Below are positions 1 to 7,790 of a stretch of 64,000 nt of DNA, piece after piece (position 1 is the first letter of the stretch; the number at the start of each line of letters is the position of its first letter). Source of the stretch: Herbidospora sakaeratensis (GTDB lineage: Bacteria > Actinomycetota > Actinomycetes > Streptosporangiales > Streptosporangiaceae). The notes under the pieces are model-generated. The model saw nothing but the letters and a program-made list of their open reading frames with translations. It was not told where the DNA came from and did not search any database. Location: positions 476,113 to 540,112 of the forward strand of contig NZ_BBXC01000011.1 in the NCBI RefSeq assembly GCF_001570525.1. The letters are read 5' to 3'. A program made the translations under genes and the position numbers.

Positions 1-1194
1 ATCGGCCTGGTGGCGGTGACCGCGTCGGTCGACTACGGCTGCGCGACGTTCATGAACATCACCCTCGACCGGTTCTTCGGCTTCGAGGTGTCACTCACCA
101 ACACCTTCATCCTGTTCGCGATCATCCTGGCGCTGCACGCGCTGATCAACATCTACAGCCACCGGCTGATCTCCCTGTTGCAGAACGTCTCGGTGTGGTG
201 GCACGTCTTCGGCGCGGCGGTGGTCGTGCTGATCCTGATCTTCGGGCCCGACTCGCACCAGTCGATGTCGTTCGTCTTCACCGAGACGATCAACAACTCG
301 GGCTTCGGCGACAACAGCTTCTGGTTCTTCGTGCTGCCGCTGGGCTTCCTGCTCACCCAGTACACGATCACCGGGTTCGACGCCTGCGCGCACGTGTCGG
401 AGGAGACCCAGGGCGCGTCCACGGCGGCGGCGCGCGGACTGTGGCAGTCGATCTTCTACTCGGCGATCGGCGGCTGGGTCCTGCTGCTGGCGTTCCTGTT
501 CGCGGCGACCAACGTCGACGAGATCAACAACCAGTTCGGCTTCGTCGGGGCCATCTTCGACACGGCCGTGCCGGGCAACCTGGCCAACGCGATCTTCGCG
601 ATCTCCACGATCGGGCAGTTCTTCTGCGGCATGAGCTGCGTGACCTCGATGTCGCGGATGACCTACGCGTTCTCCCGGGACGGCGCCGTCCCCGGGTGGC
701 GGCTCTGGTCCAAGGTGGACAAGAACCGGACACCGGTGAACGCGATCATCCTGGGCTGCGTGGCCGCGCTGGTGCTGACCCTGCCGGCGCTCTGGGAGGC
801 CCCGACGGGCACCCCGCTCGCGTTCTACGCGGTCGTCTCGGTCGCCGTCATCGGCCTCTACATCGCCTTCGCCATCCCGATCTACCTGCGGCTGCGCATG
901 GGTGACCGGTTCCAGCCCGGACCATGGACGCTCGGGCGCAAGTACAAGGTGATGGGCTGGATCGCGATCGTCGAGATCGCGGTCGTGTCGATCTACTTCA
1001 TCATGCCGCTGGCCCCCGCCGGGGTGCCGTTCACCGCCGACTTCACCTGGACGGCCGTGAACTACGCGCCGATCGTAGTGGGCGTGATGGTGCTCGGCGT
1101 CGGCCTGTGGTGGCGGCTCTCGGCCCGCCGCTGGTTCACCGGCCCGCGCCGGACCGTGGACGAGCCGGAACAGGGGGCCTACTACAAGCCCTGA
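1..1194 (+). CDS. APC-family amino acid permease, C-terminal part (cut by window start)
   Basis: The reading frame is open from base 1 and ends at TGA 1192-1194, so only the last ~397 residues are visible. The protein is an integral membrane permease with about nine hydrophobic helices, and the segment around residues 120-135 (TGFDACAHVSEETQGAS) is the characteristic APC-superfamily motif seen in GABA/choline/amino acid permeases. By family it would import an amino acid or amine in symport with a proton across the cytoplasmic membrane; the substrate cannot be read from the sequence. It is convergent with lipB, whose stop lies 4 bases downstream, so it is transcribed independently of the following genes. 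Confidence 0.88.
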   Translation: MGLVAVTASVDYGCATFMNITLDRFFGFEVSLTNTFILFAIILALHALINIYSHRLISLLQNVSVWWHVFGAAVVVLILIFGPDSHQSMSFVFTETINNSGFGDNSFWFFVLPLGFLLTQYTITGFDACAHVSEETQGASTAAARGLWQSIFYSAIGGWVLLLAFLFAATNVDEINNQFGFVGAIFDTAVPGNLANAIFAISTIGQFFCGMSCVTSMSRMTYAFSRDGAVPGWRLWSKVDKNRTPVNAIILGCVAALVLTLPALWEAPTGTPLAFYAVVSVAVIGLYIAFAIPIYLRLRMGDRFQPGPWTLGRKYKVMGWIAIVEIAVVSIYFIMPLAPAGVPFTADFTWTAVNYAPIVVGVMVLGVGLWWRLSARRWFTGPRRTVDEPEQGAYYKP

Positions 1195-1198
1195 GGAT

Positions 1199-1834
1199 CT
1201 AGCGAGCCTCGAAGGCCGCCGCCACGGCGGCGGCCACCGTGGCCATGTCTCCCGCGCGCGTCTCGCGCGACACCGACGTCATGTCGACGTCGGGCATGCC
1301 GCAGGGCACCGCCAGATCCCACGGGGACAGGTCGCCGTCGACGTTGACGGCGAACCCGTGGCTGGTCACACCCTTGGAGGCGCGCATGCCGATCGAGACG
1401 ACCTTCCGGCCGGTGTCGCGGGTCCAGACCCCGGTGAGCAGCTCGGAGCCGGGCGGCGTGTCCCGCCGCTCGGCCGCGACGCCCACCGCGGCGAGGGCCT
1501 CGACCAGCCGGAGTTCCACCTCGCGGATGTAGTCGACGACCCCCTCGCCGGTGCGCAGCTTGACGATCAGATAGCCGACCAGCTGCCCGGGGCCGTGGTA
1601 GGTCAGCTGCCCGCCCCGGGTGGTCGTCACCACGGGGATGCCGTGGGAGGGGTCGGGCAGGTGTTCCGTCAGCGTCCGCCGGCCGACCGTGAACACCTTC
1701 GGGTGGCTGAGCAGCCACAGGGTGTCGGGGCGGCGATCCTCCTGCCGGTCGGCGATGAGTTCGTCCATGGTGGCCATGGCCTTCTCGTAGTCGACCAGCT
1801 CGTCGTGGATCAGGGTCAGCGGCCGTGCGTCCAT
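1199..1834 (-). CDS. lipB: Lipoyl(octanoyl) transferase LipB
   Basis: The 211-residue protein transfers octanoyl groups from octanoyl-ACP to the lipoyl domains of 2-oxoacid dehydrogenases and the glycine cleavage H protein in the cytoplasm. Family signatures are plain: RGGQLTYHGPGQLVGY in the middle, the catalytic lysine segment GRKVVSIG, and the nucleophile segment WDLAVPCGM near residue 185. The start ATG at 1834 gives MDARPLTLIHDELVDY; the open frame continues far upstream but that extension is arginine-rich shadow sequence. lipA, its usual partner, is not in the window. It follows the small PspC-domain gene by 14 bases and could be co-transcribed with it. Confidence 0.93.
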   Translation of the reverse strand: MDARPLTLIHDELVDYEKAMATMDELIADRQEDRRPDTLWLLSHPKVFTVGRRTLTEHLPDPSHGIPVVTTTRGGQLTYHGPGQLVGYLIVKLRTGEGVVDYIREVELRLVEALAAVGVAAERRDTPPGSELLTGVWTRDTGRKVVSIGMRASKGVTSHGFAVNVDGDLSPWDLAVPCGMPDVDMTSVSRETRAGDMATVAAAVAAAFEAR

Positions 1835-1848
1835 GGACCGAGGATAGG

Positions 1849-2043
1849 TCAGCGGTGCGCGTACTTCTGCGCCGGAGCCTTGGGGAAGACCACCCACATG
1901 ATCAGGTACGCGATGAACTGCGGACCGGGGATGAGGCAGGACGCGAGGAACAGGAGCCGGACGACCGTCGGGGACATGTTGAACCGCTCGGCGATACCGC
2001 CGCAGACCCCGGCGATCATCTTGTGGTGACGGGATCGGTGCAT
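1849..2043 (-). CDS. Small PspC-domain membrane protein
   Basis: A 64-residue protein consisting of a single PspC domain: the segment KMIAGVCGGIAERFNMSP followed by one hydrophobic helix (VRLLFLASCLIPGPQFIAYLIMWVVF). PspC domains act in envelope-stress sensing in enterobacteria and are widespread as stand-alone proteins in actinobacteria, where the role is not settled. Start choice: an upstream in-frame ATG at 2058 exists, but a GGAGGA ribosome-binding site lies 7 bases before the ATG at 2043, so the shorter form is preferred. A perfect 12-bp-arm palindrome at 2069-2095 lies immediately upstream and may control it. Confidence 0.8.
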   Translation of the reverse strand: MHRSRHHKMIAGVCGGIAERFNMSPTVVRLLFLASCLIPGPQFIAYLIMWVVFPKAPAQKYAHR

Positions 2044-2068
2044 CAGGAGTTCCTCCATCGTGTGGTTC

Positions 2069-2095
2069 GGTTACCGGTTCAACGAACCGGTAACC
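2069..2095. promoter_or_regulatory. Perfect palindrome (12-bp arms, 3-base centre) upstream of the PspC gene
   Basis: The arms GGTTACCGGTTC and GAACCGGTAACC are exact reverse complements separated by AAC. It sits between the stop of the SnoaL-like gene and the start of the PspC gene, both on the minus strand. There is no T-run after it on the minus strand, which argues for an operator of a dimeric regulator rather than an intrinsic terminator, though either is possible. The cognate regulator is unknown. Confidence 0.55.
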
Positions 2096-2129
2096 AACCC
2101 CCGTTCCACCACGAACCCTGAGAAAACCC

Positions 2130-2543
2130 CTAGGTGATGAGCAAGGCCATCGCCGCCGGGTCCTGGTACTCCCGCCACAGGGTGATCCGCCCGTCGTCCA
2201 CACGCACGACCACCGCGAACGGCGCGGCCGCCCGCAGGCCGTCGGTCGTGCGCACCCCTTCGATCTCGTATTCGACGACGGCGACCCGGGGGTCGGCCGT
2301 CTCGTGCACGACCACATCCCTGACCTCGGTGAAGGTGACACGGGACCGCAGCGCCTCCCGCTGCGGCACGGCCCTGGCCGCGAACGCCGCCCGGCCCTCG
2401 ATGCGCCGGGGCGCGCCCGGCGGGGCGAACGGGCTCTCCACCACCCCGTCGTCGGCCAGGAACTCTTCCAGACCGGCGGACGTGCCGGTCAGGAGGTGGT
2501 CGCGGAAACGCTCGAAGGCGTCCAGCGGTCCGGTCAGCAGCAC
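2130..2543 (-). CDS. SnoaL/NTF2-like fold protein
   Basis: A 137-residue cytoplasmic protein with the pattern of the SnoaL-like/nuclear transport factor 2 fold: an N-terminal helix pair with a catalytic-pocket-like stretch (LEEFLADDGVVESPFAPPG), then a curved sheet ending RVDDGRITLWREYQDP, typical of polyketide-cyclase-like and ketosteroid-isomerase-like proteins. Function and substrate cannot be assigned. The start is GTG 2543, preceded by AGGGG. The gene diverges from a TetR gene across two palindromic operators (2558-2606), so it is the probable target of that repressor. Confidence 0.78.
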   Translation of the reverse strand: MLLTGPLDAFERFRDHLLTGTSAGLEEFLADDGVVESPFAPPGAPRRIEGRAAFAARAVPQREALRSRVTFTEVRDVVVHETADPRVAVVEYEIEGVRTTDGLRAAAPFAVVVRVDDGRITLWREYQDPAAMALLIT

Positions 2544-2557
2544 GGCGCACCCCTAAC

Positions 2558-2606
2558 ATGAGTGGCGACTCACTATGTCCCGGCTAAATTATGAGTCACC
2601 ACTCAT
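2558..2606. promoter_or_regulatory. Tandem TetR-type operators in the SnoaL/TetR divergent promoter
   Basis: Two related 16-bp palindromes lie 33 bp apart start to start: ATGAGTGGCGACTCAC at 2558-2573 (5 of 6 arm bases paired) and ATGAGTCACCACTCAT at 2591-2606 (arms ATGAGT/ACTCAT, perfect). They fill the short region between the two divergent starts, the usual place for a TetR dimer to repress both genes. The second site would overlap the coding sequence if translation of the TetR gene began at the ATG at 2591, which supports the downstream GTG start. Confidence 0.7.
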
Positions 2607-2623
2607 CTTGTCAACGGAGCGCC

Positions 2624-3166
2624 GTGTCCGATCCGCCCCTGCGTGCCGACGCCCGCCGCAACCGGGCCCGCATCCTGGCCGCCGCCGCCGAGGTCTTCGA
2701 CGCCCACGGCACGTCCGCGTCGACCGAGGAGGTCGCGCGTACGGCGGGGGTCGCGATCGGCACGGTCTTCCGGCACTTCCCGACCAAGGCCGACCTGCTC
2801 ACCGCGCTCATGAAAGACCTGCAAGGACGGCTGGCCGCACGGGCGGCCGCACTCGCGGAGGAGGGCGACGGGACGGCGCTGTTCACCTTCTTCGCCGAGG
2901 TCGTCGAGTACGCGGCCGGCGCCCGCACGGTGGTCCACCTACTCGCCGTCGACGTCGGGGTGGACCGCCAGGTGGCGGCCCTCGGCACGGCCGTCGAGGT
3001 CCTGCTCGCGCGGGCCGGGGAGGCGGGCACGGTCAGGGCCGGCGTGCGGGCCGACGAGGTCACCGCCCTGCTCGCCGCGGCCTGTCACGGCGCGCTGGCC
3101 GCCGGGTGGACGCCCGACCTGCGGCATCGCACCGTGGCCCGGCTGCTCGACGGCCTGCGTCCCTAA
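2624..3166 (+). CDS. TetR/AcrR-family transcriptional regulator
   Basis: A 180-residue repressor-type protein. The N-terminal helix-turn-helix is clear: RARILAAAAEVFDAHG followed by ASTEEVARTAGVAIGTVFRHFPTKADLLTAL, the canonical TetR pattern. The C-terminal ligand domain is variable and gives no ligand. The GTG start at 2624 is preceded by GGAG at a good distance and keeps the second operator outside the gene; an in-frame ATG at 2591 is the alternative. It diverges from the SnoaL-like gene and overlaps the 3' end of the next minus-strand gene by 4 bases. It is inferred to autoregulate and to repress its divergent neighbour. Confidence 0.87.
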   Translation: MSDPPLRADARRNRARILAAAAEVFDAHGTSASTEEVARTAGVAIGTVFRHFPTKADLLTALMKDLQGRLAARAAALAEEGDGTALFTFFAEVVEYAAGARTVVHLLAVDVGVDRQVAALGTAVEVLLARAGEAGTVRAGVRADEVTALLAAACHGALAAGWTPDLRHRTVARLLDGLRP

Positions 3167-4140
3167 GGGGCCGGGTGCCGGTCGTACACGAAAGGACTGA
3201 GCGAGGCCCCCAGGCGGCTGAGCGCCCCGATCGTCGCCCGGCGGAAGGGGTCCTGCAGCAGCAGCCACGCGAACCACCCGAGGACCAGGTTCATCCAGTA
3301 CGACACCAGCCGGTAGAGCAGCACGACCGCCGCCGCCTGCTCCGCCGACATCCCGGCCGCGATGTACGTCGCCGCCATCCCGACCTCGGCCACGCCGAGC
3401 CCGCCGGGCACCACCGCCAGCGCGGCGGCCGTCTTGGCCGCGACGAAGCCGAGCAGCACGGTGTGGGGGGTGGCGGTCGCCTCGATCGCGCAGCAGACCG
3501 CGCCCAGGCTGATCACGTCGAGCACCCAGTTGAGCAGCGCCAGGTTGGCCAGCCGCAGATGGTCGCGCCGGGTGCCGCCGACCGTTTTGAACGTGGCCTT
3601 CAGCTGCCCGGACACCTTGGGCAGCCGGTCGAGCAGGTGACCGGCCTTGAAGAGCAGGACGCCCGCCACGACCAGGCAGCCGAGCGCGATCAGCGTCACC
3701 AGCCGGGTCTCCGGCGAGATGACCAGCGCCACCAGCGCCAGCACCCCGAACGTGCCGCCCGAGTAGGCCGCCGCCAGCACCAGCACCGCCGCGATCAGCC
3801 GCTTCCCGGCCCCGAGCTTGGCGAAGACCTGCGTCGTGTACGCCACCGACACCACCGGCCCGGCCGGCAGCGACCCCGCCACGGCGTTGCGGGCGAAGGT
3901 CACCGCCAGGATGCGGGGCCGGGAGACCCGGACCCCGCCCAGCGCCAGCAACCGGCGGAGGAACCGGGCGAACACCACCATCGCGAGGATCTGGAACCCG
4001 GCCGCGACCAGCAGCCAGTCGACGTCGGCGGCGGTGATCACATCCCACACCTCGGAGGGTGTGGGGAGCGCGTTCCTCAAGGTGAGGTACGCCAGCACGG
4101 CCAGTCCCGCCATGGCCGGCCACTTCAACCGGCGAATCAT
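3163..4140 (-). CDS. Lysylphosphatidylglycerol-synthase-like integral membrane protein (flippase domain)
   Basis: A 325-residue protein with about eight transmembrane helices and the features of the LPG_synthase_TM / UPF0104 family: an arginine-rich cytosolic loop (ARFLRRLLALGGVRVSRPR), an early NAVAGSLPAGPVV segment and a late PGGLGVAEVGMAATYIAAGMS segment. In MprF this domain flips aminoacylated lipids; stand-alone members are common in actinobacteria and have unknown cargo. There is no aminoacyltransferase domain. Its ATG lies 2 bases after the stop of the upstream membrane protein (4143-5051), so the two form an operon, presumably controlled by the TetR protein encoded divergently at 5124. 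Confidence 0.83.
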   Translation of the reverse strand: MIRRLKWPAMAGLAVLAYLTLRNALPTPSEVWDVITAADVDWLLVAAGFQILAMVVFARFLRRLLALGGVRVSRPRILAVTFARNAVAGSLPAGPVVSVAYTTQVFAKLGAGKRLIAAVLVLAAAYSGGTFGVLALVALVISPETRLVTLIALGCLVVAGVLLFKAGHLLDRLPKVSGQLKATFKTVGGTRRDHLRLANLALLNWVLDVISLGAVCCAIEATATPHTVLLGFVAAKTAAALAVVPGGLGVAEVGMAATYIAAGMSAEQAAAVVLLYRLVSYWMNLVLGWFAWLLLQDPFRRATIGALSRLGASLSPFVYDRHPAP

Positions 4141-4142
4141 CC

Positions 4143-5051
4143 TCACTCCGCAAATGATGCACGTTTGACCTGAGACGCCGCTGAGAGGGTCAGGGTCAAG
4201 CCCACGACCGCCCACCCGGCGAGGACCAGCAGAGGGAGCCCGAGCGCGGCCCCGTCGAAGAAGACGACGTTCCTGATGGCGACCGACCCCTGCCCGACCG
4301 GGAGCACGTGGCCGACGGCCGCATACCACTCCGGGATGAACCGCGCCCCGAGCGGCCCGCCGCTGGCCGGCACCCCGATCAGCACGAAGAGCAGACCGGC
4401 CAGCCCCGCGCCGGGCGTGCCGATGAGCCGCACCAGCCCCGCGACGACCAGCCCGAGCGTGATCACGATGGCCGCCGAGATCCCCGCGAGCCCGAGGAAC
4501 GCACCGGGCAGCGCCCCGAACACGACGTCGCCGAGCCAGGCGTTGGCCAGCCCGACGGTGACGCCCGCGAGCACCACGGCCCCGATGCCGGCCAGCGGCT
4601 TCTCCCTCGCGGCCGCGACCCCGATGGCGATGCCGGGGATGACCAGCCCGAGCACGAAGAACATGCCGGCGATGCCGCCCTGGTCCCCGGGCGGCAGCGG
4701 GTGGGCGTCCTCCACCGTCAGCGGCGCGGCGTGGGTGAACACCGAGGTGATGACCGTGGACGCCGACCTCCCGGCGGCGCTGGCCACGACCAGCTTCTGC
4801 TGCTGCGGCAGCACGACCGCCTCGACCTCGCGGTCGGCCAGCGCGGCTCGCGCCGCGGCCTCGTCGGCGTAGGCGGTGATCTCGAACTTGCCCGCCAGCT
4901 TCTCGCCCATCTGCGCGGCGGCCTGAGGGGGCCCGACGACGGCGACCGGCACGTCGTGCGGCTCGGGCGCGTGCAGGGCGCCCACGAACGAGCCGACGAA
5001 GAACATCCCGATGAGGGTGGCCAGGACCACCGCCGGGATCAGCCTCTTCAT
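4143..5051 (-). CDS. Membrane protein with YhgE/Pip-like extracytoplasmic region
   Basis: A 302-residue protein: one N-terminal helix (VVLATLIGMFFVGSFVGAL), an extracytoplasmic region of about 100 residues (PVAVVGPPQAAAQMGEKLAGKFEITAY...), then five to six helices. This layout resembles the ABC-2-like permease / YhgE-Pip families that act in export or cell-surface functions. No ATPase is adjacent, so an ABC exporter role is not demonstrated. The start ATG 5051 has AAGGAGAG upstream. It is the first gene of a two-gene operon with the following lipid-flippase-like gene and diverges from a TetR gene over paired operators. Confidence 0.75.
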   Translation of the reverse strand: MKRLIPAVVLATLIGMFFVGSFVGALHAPEPHDVPVAVVGPPQAAAQMGEKLAGKFEITAYADEAAARAALADREVEAVVLPQQQKLVVASAAGRSASTVITSVFTHAAPLTVEDAHPLPPGDQGGIAGMFFVLGLVIPGIAIGVAAAREKPLAGIGAVVLAGVTVGLANAWLGDVVFGALPGAFLGLAGISAAIVITLGLVVAGLVRLIGTPGAGLAGLLFVLIGVPASGGPLGARFIPEWYAAVGHVLPVGQGSVAIRNVVFFDGAALGLPLLVLAGWAVVGLTLTLSAASQVKRASFAE

Positions 5052-5070
5052 GATTTCTCTCCTTGATGAC

Positions 5071-5116
5071 TTCAACGCTGTTGAGTTCAACATAGATGAA
5101 TTCAACGTGGTTGAAT
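5071..5116. promoter_or_regulatory. Paired TetR-type operators between divergent genes
   Basis: Two palindromes with the same arms lie 30 bp apart start to start: TTCAACGCTGTTGAG at 5071-5085 and TTCAACGTGGTTGAA at 5101-5115, the latter perfect and extended by one A/T pair. They occupy the 72-bp gap between the TetR gene at 5124 and the divergent membrane protein operon, so binding would cover both promoters. Confidence 0.75.
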
Positions 5117-5123
5117 AGCCCCC

Positions 5124-5714
5124 ATGGAAACCAGCAAGACCGGCCGCCGGCCGGGCACCCCGCAGACGAGAGAGGCGATCCTGGAGGCCGCCGTCGCGTC
5201 GTTCGTCGAGTCGGGCTACGCCGCCACGACCATCCGCGGCGTCGCCCGCGCGGCCGATGTCGACCCGGCCCTGGTCATGCACTTCTTCGGCTCGAAGGAC
5301 GGCCTCTTCGACGCCGCGCTGCGCGCCGCCATGCCCGTCCAGGAACTCGCGGTCGTCCTGGAGGGCGACGTCTCCTCGCTGGGCGCCCGCCTGACGCGCC
5401 GCTACCTGGAGGTCTGGGAGAGCCCCGACACCGGGCCGAGGATCCGCGCCATCGTGGGCTCCATCGCCTCGACCCCGACCGCCGCCCAGATCATGCGCGA
5501 CTTCATGACCGGCGAACTGGCCGGCCCGCTGGCCAAGAGCCTGCCCGGAGACCGGCCCGAACGCCGGGCGATCCTGGCCGCCGCCCAGCTCATGGGCATG
5601 GCCTTCGCCCGCTACCTGCTCGCCGTCGAGCCGATGGCGTCGATGACCACCGACGAACTGGTGATCTCCGTAGGCCCGTCGGTCCAGCGCTATCTCACCG
5701 GGGATCTTGGGTAA
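5124..5714 (+). CDS. TetR/AcrR-family transcriptional regulator
   Basis: A 196-residue regulator. The HTH region is TREAILEAAVASFVESGYAATTIRGVARAADVDPALVMHFFGSKDGLF, an unusually exact TetR match with the actinobacterial VDPALVxHFFGSKD recognition helix. The C-terminal region (residues 90-190) resembles the TetR_C_17-type domain common in actinobacteria. It lies divergently next to the membrane-protein operon 3163-5051 and across two palindromic operators, so it probably represses that operon and itself. The inducer is unknown. Confidence 0.92.
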   Translation: METSKTGRRPGTPQTREAILEAAVASFVESGYAATTIRGVARAADVDPALVMHFFGSKDGLFDAALRAAMPVQELAVVLEGDVSSLGARLTRRYLEVWESPDTGPRIRAIVGSIASTPTAAQIMRDFMTGELAGPLAKSLPGDRPERRAILAAAQLMGMAFARYLLAVEPMASMTTDELVISVGPSVQRYLTGDLG

Positions 5715-5748
5715 TAGGGTGGGAAAGGCCCTGAAAACGGAGGTTCTT

Positions 5749-6327
5749 GTGGACGCGGCGGCCCTCCAGACCCAGTCGAAGCTGATCCTTCGCCAGAAGA
5801 TCACCCCGATGGTCAACCGTTACGTGGTGAGCACGGTCTCACCCGACGGTTCCGAGGGCCCGGTGGTCGCGTTCGCCGAGCAGAAACGCCTGGCCCTGAA
5901 GGAGCAGGTGACCTTCTACACCGACGAGAGCCGCGCCGAGGCCCTGGCCGCCTTCAAGGCCCGCAAGGTCATCGACCTGGCGAGCGGCTACGACGTGGTC
6001 GACGCGTCGGGCACCTCGATCGGCATGTTCCGCAAGGACTTCGGGAAGTCGCTGCTGCGCTCGACGTGGCACGTCCAGCAGCCCGGCCTGCCGACCTACA
6101 CGGGCACCGAACGCCGGTTGTCGGTGGCGTTGTTAAGGCGTTTCGCCGACTCGCTGGAGTGGCTGCCCTACCACTTCGACTTCAGCGTGGGCGCCTCGAT
6201 CGCCTTCTCGGTCGACCGCAAGTGGGGCCTGCGCGACAGGTACGCCATCGAGATCAACGACCCGCGGCTCGACCGCCGGCTGGTCATCGCGATGGCGGTG
6301 GCCCTGGACGCGCTCCAGTCGAGATAG
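5749..6327 (+). CDS. LURP-one-related / scramblase-like (tubby-fold) protein
   Basis: A 192-residue protein whose pattern (YVVSTVSPDG.. VVAFAEQKRLALKEQVTFYTDES.. ALAAFKARKVIDLASGYDVVDASGTSIGMFRKDF) matches bacterial LURP-one-related/phospholipid-scramblase-like proteins with a tubby-type beta barrel. Members are soluble or membrane-associated and mostly uncharacterised. The start is taken as GTG 5749 because GGAGG lies 5 bases upstream; the longer frame from 5707 would overlap the preceding TetR gene. No catalytic residues are known for the family. Confidence 0.75.
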   Translation: MDAAALQTQSKLILRQKITPMVNRYVVSTVSPDGSEGPVVAFAEQKRLALKEQVTFYTDESRAEALAAFKARKVIDLASGYDVVDASGTSIGMFRKDFGKSLLRSTWHVQQPGLPTYTGTERRLSVALLRRFADSLEWLPYHFDFSVGASIAFSVDRKWGLRDRYAIEINDPRLDRRLVIAMAVALDALQSR

Positions 6328-6392
6328 GGCGTCGCCGAGACAGGGTGCGCCACACACTCCCTGGCCAGGAAAACAGAACATAACGTCCAAAT

Positions 6393-7757
6393 GTGGACAA
6401 TGTTCCGAGAAGGTACTCGCGGGCGGGCCCGTTCCCGAACTCCATCAGGTCCCGCCGGTCACTGCAGTTCTGCGTGGTCGCGGCCCTGGTCTTCATCGGC
6501 GCCGGGGTGCTCTTCCTCATGTTCACCGGCAACAAGGACGCCCAGGCCACCCGGGCCCGCATCACCCATGCGGTGGAGGGCCTGCTGCCCGTCATCAGAG
6601 AGGGGCCGGTCCCCGCCGTGCTGCCGGGCGGAGACGACCTGGCGATACAGGTCCTCGACCCCCGCGGCCGGACCGTCGGGGCCTCCCCCCGGCTCCTCGG
6701 CCACCCGCCGATGGCCGCCTTCCCCGCGACCGGCCACCCCGTACACGCCGAACAGGTGCTGTGTCCTCCGGCCGGGCTCAGGGGCTGCATGATCGTCGAC
6801 TCCTACAAGGTCGACCGACCGGACGGGGTCTGGCTGCTGCACGTGGCCGTCCCCCAGAGCCCCTGGTACGGCAGCACCACCGTGCTGGCCTTCGTGGCCG
6901 GCGCGTCCCTGCTGGTGACGGCGGCGGTGGCGGCGGGCACGTTCCGTCTGGTCAACAGGGACATGACCGCGATCGACGCGATCCGCGAGGAACTGGCGGA
7001 GATCAACGCGGCGGACCTCGACCGCCGGGTCCCCCTCGCCGCCCCCAATCAGGAGGAGATCAGCCTGCTGGCCGTGACGGTCAACGACACCCTCGACCGC
7101 CTGGAGCAGGCGTACAACCAGTTGCGGCGCTTCACCGCGGACGCCTCCCACGACCTGCGCAGCCCTCTCACCGCCGTGCGGACCCGACTCGAGGACGCGC
7201 TCGCGTATCCGCAGGACACCGACTGGCCGGAGATGACGGCGGCGGTGCTGGCCGGGGTGGACCGGCTGCAGGCGATCGTGACCGACCTGCTCACCCTGGC
7301 CCGGCTGGACGCCCGTGCCCCCCTCACCCCCGAACGGACCGACCTGACCCGGCTCGTCGACACCGAACTCGACCGGCGCCCTCGCCGGGTGGCCGTCGTG
7401 AAGGACCTCCAGCCGGACGTCGTCGCCGACTGCGACCCGCTGCGAATCGCGCGCCTGCTGATCAACCTGGTCGACAACGCCGAACGCCACGCCGCCTCCC
7501 GGGTCACCGTCAGCGTGCGAGCCGACGAGTCGGCCGTGACGCTGGAGGTGCTCGACGACGGCGCCGGGATCGCGGCCGAGGACCGGGAGGTGGTCTTCAC
7601 CCGCTTCGCCCGGCTGGACGCCGCCCGCAACCGGGACGCCGGCGGAACCGGCCTCGGTCTGGCGATCGCCCGGGAGATCGCCGAAGCCCACGGGGGCACC
7701 CTCACCATCCGCGACAGCGACCGCGGGGCCCGATTCGTCCTGCGCCTGCCTCGTTAG
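6393..7757 (+). CDS. Sensor histidine kinase (orphan)
   Basis: A 454-residue membrane kinase: transmembrane helix at about residues 25-45, extracytoplasmic sensor region to about 165, a second helix (TTVLAFVAGASLLVTAAVAAGTF), a HAMP linker, the HisKA box with phospho-accepting histidine in ASHDLRSPLTAVR (about residue 249) and a full HATPase domain with N box (NLVDNAERHA), G1 (DDGAGI) and G2 (GGTGLGLAI). It should autophosphorylate and pass phosphate to a response regulator, but no receiver-domain gene is adjacent, so the partner must lie elsewhere. The start is GTG 6393, inside a small palindrome (GTCCA-AATG-TGGAC, 6385-6398). Confidence 0.9.
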   Translation: MDNVPRRYSRAGPFPNSIRSRRSLQFCVVAALVFIGAGVLFLMFTGNKDAQATRARITHAVEGLLPVIREGPVPAVLPGGDDLAIQVLDPRGRTVGASPRLLGHPPMAAFPATGHPVHAEQVLCPPAGLRGCMIVDSYKVDRPDGVWLLHVAVPQSPWYGSTTVLAFVAGASLLVTAAVAAGTFRLVNRDMTAIDAIREELAEINAADLDRRVPLAAPNQEEISLLAVTVNDTLDRLEQAYNQLRRFTADASHDLRSPLTAVRTRLEDALAYPQDTDWPEMTAAVLAGVDRLQAIVTDLLTLARLDARAPLTPERTDLTRLVDTELDRRPRRVAVVKDLQPDVVADCDPLRIARLLINLVDNAERHAASRVTVSVRADESAVTLEVLDDGAGIAAEDREVVFTRFARLDAARNRDAGGTGLGLAIAREIAEAHGGTLTIRDSDRGARFVLRLPR

Positions 7758-7790
7758 GCCGTTTACCTGCGGTTTCCTACGCTGTCACGT

